DNA of 10,817 bases, from positions 1 to 10,817 of the forward strand of contig CAJUNZ010000031.1 in the NCBI GenBank assembly GCA_910587755.1, read 5' to 3'. The notes under the pieces were generated by a model. The model was not told where the DNA came from. It saw only the letters and a list, made by a program, of their open reading frames with translations, and did no database searches. The position numbers were made by a program, and so were the translations under genes. Shown one piece after another: positions 6,462 to 10,817 of this stretch (its first letter is position 1; the number at the start of each line of letters is the position of its first letter). The stretch comes from an uncultured Acetatifactor sp. (GTDB taxonomy: Bacteria; Bacillota; Clostridia; Lachnospirales; Lachnospiraceae).

Positions 6462-7841
6462 TTACAAAGCCTTTTTCTTCCATCTTCCCGCCTTATAGAA
6501 AACAAACGTAACCACCGCACCCAGGACCCAGGATACCAACAGGGAAATCCACAGGCTCTCATACCGTCCCTGGGGCAGTTCCGGCGTCCTGGTAAGATAG
6601 ACCAGTCCATAGGCCAGAGGTACCCGCACCGCCACCGTGGTGAGAAGAGAAATCCACATGGGCGTGACAGTGTCGCCGGCCCCCCGCATGATGCCTGAAA
6701 GGCTCTGCGTCACGGCCATAGCGATATACCCCACTGCAAGAATCTTCATCATATCTGCGCTGAGCCTGGCCAGTTCCTGTGTGTTCGTAAAAATTCCCAT
6801 CAGGTAAGGGCCAAACAGCAGAATCAGTCCTGTAATGGCCGCGGAAGTCCCTGCGGCGATAAAAGTTCCCTGTTTTGCCCCCTGCTTTACCCTGTCATGT
6901 TGCTTTGCCCCCACATTCTGCCCTGCGTAGGTGGTCATGGCAGTGCCGAAAGAAAAATTCGGCATCATGGCAAAACCGTCCACCCTCATAATAATCACAT
7001 TGGCAGCGATGATCATCTCTCCAAAACTGTTGGTCAGAGACTGGACCACCACCATAGCCAGGGAGAAAATGGCCTGGGTCAGACCGGAGGGCAGCCCCAG
7101 GCGGATAACCGTCCGGATGTTCTCTCTGTCAGGCTTCAGATAACGGGTTTCCATGTCAAAATATTCCGTCATTTTCCGCAGCTTCATCAGGCACAGCACA
7201 GCGGAGACCATCTGGGCAATCACCGTAGCCAGAGCCACTCCGCCCACTTCCATCCCCAGGCCCGCCACAAACCATACATCCAGTATGATATTCAGCACAG
7301 TGGCCACCAGAAGGTACACCAGCGCGGACAGCGAATCCCCCAGTCCCCTGAGAATGCCACAGAGAATATTGTAATAGGCGAGCCCCACAATTCCCCACAG
7401 AAGAATCATCAGGTAGGAAGTACACCAGTCCATAATGTTTTCAGGCGTATCCAAAGCCTCCAGAAGGGGACGGATTGCCAGTGTCCCCACCACCATCAGC
7501 AGAAGGGATGCCGCTGCGGTAAGGGTGAGGGTGCTGCCTATGGTCTTGGAAAGATTTTCTCTGTCCCGGGAGCCGTAATACTGCGAGACCATAATGCCCG
7601 CTCCCATGGAAATACCCACAAACAGAACCAACAGCAGGTTGAACACAGGACCGGCGCTTCCCACAGCAGCCAGAGCGCTGTCCCCCACATACTTTCCCAC
7701 CACAATGCTGTCTACGGTATTGTACAGCTGCTGTGCAATATTTCCCAAAAGCATGGGAACCGTAAAGATCAGAATCTTTTCCCAGGGCCGGCCCTGGGTC
7801 ATGTCCACCTGTCCAAACAGACGGGTCAGTTTCTCCAACAT
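6462..7841 (-). CDS. MATE-family multidrug or toxin efflux transporter
   Basis: This 459-residue polytopic membrane protein belongs to the MATE (NorM/DinF/MepA-type) exporters, which use Na+ or H+ gradients to expel cationic compounds. The length is typical, and about 12 hydrophobic segments can be seen. Family features are PMLLGNIAQQLYNTVDSIVV (29-48), GKYVGDSALAAVG (49-61) and GAGIMVSQYYGSRDR (80-94). The second half repeats the pattern (NVIIMRVDGFAMMPNFSFG, then GQNVGAKQHDRVKQG), matching the two-fold repeat of MATE proteins. A conserved GAGDTVTPMW lies in the second half. The ATG at 7841 is preceded by AAAGGTGG. The gene stands alone with its own promoter. The substrate cannot be told from sequence, and no adjacent regulator is present. 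Confidence 0.93.
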   Translation of the reverse strand: MLEKLTRLFGQVDMTQGRPWEKILIFTVPMLLGNIAQQLYNTVDSIVVGKYVGDSALAAVGSAGPVFNLLLVLFVGISMGAGIMVSQYYGSRDRENLSKTIGSTLTLTAAASLLLMVVGTLAIRPLLEALDTPENIMDWCTSYLMILLWGIVGLAYYNILCGILRGLGDSLSALVYLLVATVLNIILDVWFVAGLGMEVGGVALATVIAQMVSAVLCLMKLRKMTEYFDMETRYLKPDRENIRTVIRLGLPSGLTQAIFSLAMVVVQSLTNSFGEMIIAANVIIMRVDGFAMMPNFSFGTAMTTYAGQNVGAKQHDRVKQGAKQGTFIAAGTSAAITGLILLFGPYLMGIFTNTQELARLSADMMKILAVGYIAMAVTQSLSGIMRGAGDTVTPMWISLLTTVAVRVPLAYGLVYLTRTPELPQGRYESLWISLLVSWVLGAVVTFVFYKAGRWKKKAL

Positions 7842-7874
7842 ATTCTTACCACCTTTTCTTTTCGTAATACTGCC

Positions 7875-7903
7875 ATTTTAGACTATCCCCGTTAAATGTA
7901 CAA
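7875..7903 (-). promoter_or_regulatory. Promoter of the MATE gene
   Basis: On the minus strand TTGTAC (7903-7898), a 17-nt spacer and TAAAAT (7880-7875) lie about 34 nt before the start codon. Confidence 0.65.
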
Positions 7904-7935
7904 GCAAAAAAATTTCATTTTTTTGAAAAAAACAC

Positions 7936-7964
7936 TGGAAATTTCAAACGGGTTGTGCTATAAT
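7936..7964 (+). promoter_or_regulatory. Promoter of tRNA-Gly with extended -10
   Basis: TGGAAA (7936-7941), a 17-nt spacer and TATAAT (7959-7964) are preceded by TG at 7956-7957, an extended -10 element. A/T tracts at 7906-7930 directly upstream resemble an UP element, as expected for a stable-RNA promoter. The tRNA begins about 44 nt after the -10. Confidence 0.8.
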
Positions 7965-8007
7965 AAATTTAGTTGGTACGGAAAATGCCAATGTTAGTAT
8001 TATTTTT

Positions 8008-8078
8008 GCAGATATAGTATATTGGTAGTACATCAGCTTCCCAAGCTGAGGGGGCGGGTTCGATTCCCGTTATCTGCT
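8008..8078 (+). tRNA. tRNA-Gly, anticodon CCC
   Basis: The full cloverleaf can be drawn. The acceptor stem GCAGATA (8008-8014) pairs with TATCTGC (8071-8077) over 7 bp. The D arm is GTAT/GTAC (8017-8031). The anticodon stem TCAGC/GCTGA (8033-8049) has loop TTCCCAA with CCC at 8040-8042. The T arm GCGGG/CCCGT (8054-8070) has loop TTCGATT. The discriminator base is T at 8078. CCA is not encoded. It decodes GGG. It stands alone with its own promoter and a terminator about 45 nt downstream. Confidence 0.96.
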
Positions 8079-8123
8079 TTTAACATCTGTGGTTCCTATT
8101 TTATGTTATGTCACATGGAAATG

Positions 8124-8152
8124 GTCAGACTTTTGTCTGGCTGTTTTTGTTT
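8124..8152 (+). terminator. Terminator of the tRNA-Gly transcript
   Basis: GTCAGAC (8124-8130) pairs with GTCTGGC (8135-8141), with one G-U pair and a TTTT loop, followed by TGTTTTTGTTT. It would leave a 3' trailer of about 65 nt to be removed from the tRNA precursor. Confidence 0.75.
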
Positions 8153-8197
8153 TCCGCATTTTTCTCCCTTCTCTCTTTTTCCATCCCCTTTTCCCCG

Positions 8198-8230
8198 TAA
8201 TAAAGCCAGGCAGATTCCTCCGCCTGGCTT
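8198..8230 (-). terminator. Terminator of the infC-rpmI-rplT operon
   Basis: On the minus strand AAGCCAGGC (8230-8222) pairs perfectly with GCCTGGCTT (8211-8203) around a 10-nt loop. The T tail is short and broken (TTTATTA), so it may be of moderate strength. It lies about 20 nt after the rplT stop. Confidence 0.75.
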
Positions 8231-8248
8231 GTACACCTTTACAGATCC

Positions 8249-8605
8249 TTATGCTATTTTGCTCTTTGCAAGCTCTGCCAGAGTCTTAAACCCTTCTGCA
8301 TCGTTGACCGCCATCTCTGCAAGCATCTTCCTGTTGATATCGACCCCCGCTGTCTTCAGGCCGAACATAAACCTGCTGTATGACAGACCGTTAAGCCTTG
8401 CAGCCGCATTGATACGGGCAATCCAGAGCTGTCTGAACTGACGCTTCCTCTCCTTACGTCCCACGTAGGCAGAAGCCAGAGCTCTCATAACGGACTGCTT
8501 CGCGATCCTGTACTGTTTGCTCCTTGCGCCCCTGTAGCCCTTTGCAAGCTTCAACACTCTTTTATGCTTTTTCTTGGCATTCATGCCACCTTTAATCCTT
8601 GCCAT
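8249..8605 (-). CDS. rplT: 50S ribosomal protein L20
   Basis: L20 is a primary 23S rRNA-binding protein needed early in 50S assembly. In Bacillus subtilis it also represses its own operon by acting on the leader RNA. The 118-residue length is standard. The N-terminus MARIKGGMNAKKKHKRVLKL and the following KGYRGARSKQYR form the basic extended arm. The C-terminal globular half contains RQLWIARINAAARLNGLSYS (58-77) and GVDINRKMLAEMA. GGAGG lies shortly before the ATG. The gene is last in the infC-rpmI-rplT operon, 23 nt after rpmI, and is followed by a terminator. Confidence 0.98.
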   Translation of the reverse strand: MARIKGGMNAKKKHKRVLKLAKGYRGARSKQYRIAKQSVMRALASAYVGRKERKRQFRQLWIARINAAARLNGLSYSRFMFGLKTAGVDINRKMLAEMAVNDAEGFKTLAELAKSKIA

Positions 8606-8628
8606 CTCTCACTTCCTCCTTACCTGCC

Positions 8629-8826
8629 TTATAAATAGGGCAAAATCTTCTTCATATTCTTTACATTTGTTGCGTCGGTAATAGCAGGCTTTCTCAGATT
8701 ACGCTTTGTCTTGGCAGACTTCTTGGTCAGGATGTGGCGCCTGTAAGCCTTATTCCTCTTCAGCTTACCCGTTCCCGTCACTTTAAAACGCTTTGCAGCT
8801 GATCTGTTTGTCTTCATTTTAGGCAT
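8629..8826 (-). CDS. rpmI: 50S ribosomal protein L35
   Basis: L35 is a small basic protein of the large ribosomal subunit. The 65 residues begin MPKMKTNRSAAKRFKVTGTG, the family signature, and continue with KAYRRHILTKKSAKTKRNLR; the C-terminus is MKKILPYL. AGGAGG lies 8 nt before the ATG. It sits between infC (63-nt gap) and rplT (23-nt gap), the usual order. Confidence 0.98.
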   Translation of the reverse strand: MPKMKTNRSAAKRFKVTGTGKLKRNKAYRRHILTKKSAKTKRNLRKPAITDATNVKNMKKILPYL

Positions 8827-8889
8827 AACATTTTCCTCCTATACTATCATTAATCTATTTTAACCTCCGCGACAAAGGAACCGCAATTC

Positions 8890-9396
8890 CTAACGCTTTT
8901 CAGTTAAAAACATCGTCATGCTTCGGCCTTCTACCTTGGCATTCTTTTCCACCACTGCGACGTCAGAAAGACTTTTAGCAAAATCATCCAGAATATGCCT
9001 GCTGTTATTCATATGTGCCATCTCACGGCCCCGAAAACGGAGTGTTATCTTTACCTTGTCTCCCTTTGTGAGGAATTTCCTCGCCGCGCTTATCTTTGTG
9101 TTCAAATCATTGGTGTCAATGTTCGGTGTCAGCCGGATCTCCTTTACCTCGGTCGTCCTCTGCTTCTTCCTGGCTTCCTTCTCTTTTCTGACCTGCTCAT
9201 ACTTGTACTTGCCGTAATCGACAATCTTACACACAGGAGGTTTTGCCGTGGGGGCAATCTTTACCAGGTCAAGCCCTGCCTCCTCCGCCATCCTCATGGC
9301 CTCCCTTGTGGGCATAATGCCAAGCTGTGCGCCATCCTCCCCAACCAGACGAATCTCCCTGTCCCTAATCTGCTCGTTAATCATTAAATCGCTAAT
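8890..9396 (-). CDS. infC: Translation initiation factor IF-3, apparent AUU start
   Basis: IF-3 binds the 30S subunit, keeps it apart from 50S and rejects initiation at non-AUG codons. The N domain (INEQIRDREIRLVG ... LGIMPTREAM) and linker (KPPVCKIVDYGKYKYEQ, then basic EARKKQR) are typical. The C domain shows EIRLTPNIDTNDLNTKI, ARKFLTKGDKVKITLRFRGR and a final FLTEKR. I place the start at ATT (9396-9394), giving 168 aa. GGAGG at 9410-9406 is 9 nt before this ATT but 21 nt before the in-frame ATG at 9384, which would give 164 aa. AUU initiation is an established feature of infC in several bacteria, where it lets IF-3 limit its own synthesis. The gene leads the operon with rpmI and rplT. Confidence 0.96.
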   Translation of the reverse strand: MSDLMINEQIRDREIRLVGEDGAQLGIMPTREAMRMAEEAGLDLVKIAPTAKPPVCKIVDYGKYKYEQVRKEKEARKKQRTTEVKEIRLTPNIDTNDLNTKISAARKFLTKGDKVKITLRFRGREMAHMNNSRHILDDFAKSLSDVAVVEKNAKVEGRSMTMFLTEKR

Positions 9397-9565
9397 GGTC
9401 TTATACCTCCATAAGAAAAGTGGATAGCATAACTATCCACTCTGAAATCCCTGACATACATGCACAGAAAAACCTGCCCATGGTCAAAATATCAAACGCT
9501 TACCAGCCCTGTCGCCGTAAGGTGAGAGTGGATACTCTGCTTGCTGCTGCGTCCATCAAACGCAC
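9397..9565 (-). promoter_or_regulatory. L20-type autoregulatory leader of infC-rpmI-rplT
   Basis: The untranslated leader is about 170 nt, between the promoter and infC. An upstream segment TATCCACTCT (9534-9525) is exactly complementary over 10 nt to AGAGTGGATA (9443-9434), the 5' arm region of a terminator hairpin at 9413-9441. The two pairings exclude each other, giving an antiterminator/terminator switch. Smaller hairpins (GCGT/ACGC near the 5' end, CTTAC/GTAAG at about 9519-9498) precede the switch. Operon identity and layout match the Firmicute L20 leader, in which L20 binding favours termination. The ligand is inferred from family knowledge. Confidence 0.82.
9413..9441 (-). terminator. 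Attenuator terminator before infC
   Basis: On the minus strand AGTGGATAG (9441-9433) pairs perfectly with CTATCCACT (9427-9419) around a 5-nt loop, followed by TTTTCTT. It ends only 3 nt before the infC Shine-Dalgarno, as expected for a conditional terminator. Confidence 0.85.
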
Positions 9566-9571
9566 TCTTAA

Positions 9572-9600
9572 ACCATACCACAATTTTCCGGTTCTGTCAA
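9572..9600 (-). promoter_or_regulatory. Promoter of infC-rpmI-rplT
   Basis: On the minus strand a perfect TTGACA (9600-9595), a 17-nt spacer and TATGGT (9577-9572) precede the leader. Transcription should begin near 9565. Confidence 0.85.
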
Positions 9601-9646
9601 CACTCTTCTTCAAAAAATCGCAGGCATAATACCCTTCACGCCTTTC

Positions 9647-10261
9647 TTATAACAGCACCGACTCATCTTTCTCATAGTCAAACACACAGCGTTCAAACGC
9701 ATTGATCACATGCGTGTCCAGATATCTGTCATACCTTTTGTGCTTTCTTCCGTAGGACATATGCACATGTCCGTGAAGAAAAAATTTGGGCTTATATTTT
9801 TCCAGAAGCGTCCGGAAAGCCTGAAAACCCTGGTGGGGCAGATCTCTGCCGTCGTTGAGCTGATAGGCCGGCGCATGGGATACCAGGATGTCAAACCCTC
9901 TGTTTCTCAGCAGTTTCAGCCAGAGCTTCGCCACCCTCTGCTTCATCTGCCTCTCTGTGTACTGGTGAGGCCCCGGCTTATAGCGCATGGATCCGCCCAG
10001 ACCCAGAATCCGGACTCCCTTATGGACATAGATTTTGTCCTCAATGCAGATACACCCCTCCGGAGGCACTTGATCGTACTTCCCGTCGTGATTTCCATGC
10101 ACATACAGCACCGGAACCGTGGTAAAAGTTGCCAGAAAAGAAAGGTAGCGCGGATCAAGATCACCGCAGGAAATGATCAGATCAATCCCCTCCAGCTTAC
10201 TCTTGTCGAAGTAATCCCACAATGCTTTCGACTCTTCATCCGCAACTGCCAGTATCTTCAT
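9647..10261 (-). CDS. Calcineurin-like metallophosphoesterase
   Basis: This 204-residue protein has the dinuclear-metal phosphoesterase fold. Motifs in order are AVADEES (5-11, with Asp8), CGDLD (32-36), GNHDG (56-60), VSHAP (127-131) and HGHVHMSYG (163-171). These give the usual Asp, Asn and His metal and phosphate ligands. The first motif is normally D-x-H; here the His position is Glu10, which may be a trait of this subfamily. No signal peptide or membrane segment is seen, so it should be cytosolic. The substrate cannot be told. I chose the ATG at 10261; a longer frame to 10360 overlaps the upstream gene and adds a non-conserved Arg/Pro-rich leader. GAGGAAGG precedes the start, overlapping the stop region of the upstream gene. 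The 7-nt gap indicates one operon. Confidence 0.88.
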   Translation of the reverse strand: MKILAVADEESKALWDYFDKSKLEGIDLIISCGDLDPRYLSFLATFTTVPVLYVHGNHDGKYDQVPPEGCICIEDKIYVHKGVRILGLGGSMRYKPGPHQYTERQMKQRVAKLWLKLLRNRGFDILVSHAPAYQLNDGRDLPHQGFQAFRTLLEKYKPKFFLHGHVHMSYGRKHKRYDRYLDTHVINAFERCVFDYEKDESVLL

Positions 10262-10268
10262 ACAGAAC

Positions 10269-10817
10269 TTAACCTTCCTCTTTCTTGACTCCCTGCTGCT
10301 TGATAACGGGGGCGGCCTCTTCGGTAAGCTCCACCGCCTGGGGAATGGTACCCACCACATTCTCCGCCAGCCAGTCCATGGTCATAATCTCCTCCGGCAG
10401 CAGGCACCTCTCCGCAGTGTCCTGCACCACGCCGGCCTGAGAATACAAGATCCCGGAAAAGGGATTAAACTCCCCGGATGTAATAGTAGCCTTCAAAAGC
10501 TCCACCAGACGCTTTGTGCCGATGGGCAGGTTTCGGGAACAGATCACATCAATAACTCCCGCCGACATTCCCCACCAGTAGTTGATGGCCTTGGCCGAAT
10601 TGTCATCATGCTTCCAGCCTCCGTCCATAATAGTTCTGATAAGCTGCTCATAGAACTTGCCCCAGTGGCTCAGGGGCATGGCCAGGTTCCTTGGATTGCC
10701 ATTCTCCATGTGATAAATCCCAAAAAAGCGTGATGCCTCCTCCGGAATCACAATATCCCTGCCTGAGACACAGGCAGAGCCCGTCTCCCTGATCCTCTCC
10801 GCAATATCCACCTCTTT
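10269..10817 (-). CDS. BMP-family (basic membrane protein) substrate-binding protein, C-terminal part
   Basis: The visible 182 residues are the 3' end of a gene whose start lies beyond the right edge; the frame is open through 10817. The pattern SRFFGIYHMENG, LAMPLSHWGKFYEQLIRTIM, DGGWK, AINYWWGMSAGVIDVICSRN and PIGTKRLVELLK followed by FNPFSGILYSQ resembles the C-terminal lobe of BMP/PnrA-type lipoproteins. These bind nucleosides or related solutes for ABC importers. The last 25 or so residues, with a polar QQGVKKEEG end, go past the usual fold. A GTG at 10811 is in frame but looks internal, with no ribosome binding site. ABC permease and ATPase genes are not in the window. Family assignment is from pattern memory and is moderately sure. 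Confidence 0.68.
   Translation of the reverse strand, partial: KEVDIAERIRETGSACVSGRDIVIPEEASRFFGIYHMENGNPRNLAMPLSHWGKFYEQLIRTIMDGGWKHDDNSAKAINYWWGMSAGVIDVICSRNLPIGTKRLVELLKATITSGEFNPFSGILYSQAGVVQDTAERCLLPEEIMTMDWLAENVVGTIPQAVELTEEAAPVIKQQGVKKEEG

Noticed and set aside
6897..7895. A 332-codon plus-strand open frame opposite the MATE gene
   Set aside because: It is a His/Gln-rich shadow translation without domains, and runs across the MATE start and promoter.
9601..9646. Terminator after the metallophosphoesterase gene
   Set aside because: A T run exists on the minus strand, but only a 4-bp AGGC/GCCT stem precedes it, which is too weak to call.
10262..10360. N-terminal extension of the metallophosphoesterase to 10360
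   Set aside because: It would overlap most of the end of the upstream gene by 92 nt, is Arg/Pro-rich, and the internal ATG at 10261 begins a typical MKILAV fold start with its own ribosome binding site.

Overview
The window looks like a chromosomal segment of a low-to-mid GC Firmicute of the class Clostridia, most likely a gut Lachnospiraceae. This rests on the paired glgC/glgD genes, the infC-rpmI-rplT operon with an L20-type attenuator leader, strong purine-rich Shine-Dalgarno sequences, sigma-A promoters with 17-nt spacers, and protein sequences that resemble that family. This is an inference from content, not a database result.

Left part (1-2896): an AT-rich edge contains a leftward promoter-like sequence, an array of imperfect 20-bp tandem repeats and the possible start of a leftward gene cut by the window edge. 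Next comes the leftward ferrous iron uptake operon feoA-feoB, with a clear promoter (TTGACT-17-TATAAT), a 20-nt gene overlap and an intrinsic terminator. FeoA has an unusual hydrophilic tail of about 60 residues.

Middle part (2967-6433): the rightward glgC-glgD pair encodes the two subunits of glycogen-type ADP-glucose pyrophosphorylase and ends in a strong terminator. A rightward gene for a secreted LysM protein follows, with a structured 3' region and terminator. A leftward MATE-family efflux gene faces it.

Right part (7841-10817): divergent promoters separated by A/T tracts drive the MATE gene leftward and tRNA-Gly(CCC) rightward. Next is the leftward translation operon infC-rpmI-rplT. 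Its leader of about 170 nt carries a terminator hairpin and an exactly complementary upstream segment that would form an antiterminator, and infC appears to start at AUU. The window ends with a leftward metallophosphoesterase gene preceded, 7 nt upstream, by the 3' part of a gene for a BMP-family (basic membrane protein) substrate-binding protein that runs off the right edge.

Most of the content is housekeeping or common accessory function. I did not find an obvious new multi-gene system. The points most worth a second look are the infC leader switch and AUU start, the FeoA tail, the tandem repeats near the left edge, and some substituted active-site residues in GlgC and the metallophosphoesterase.
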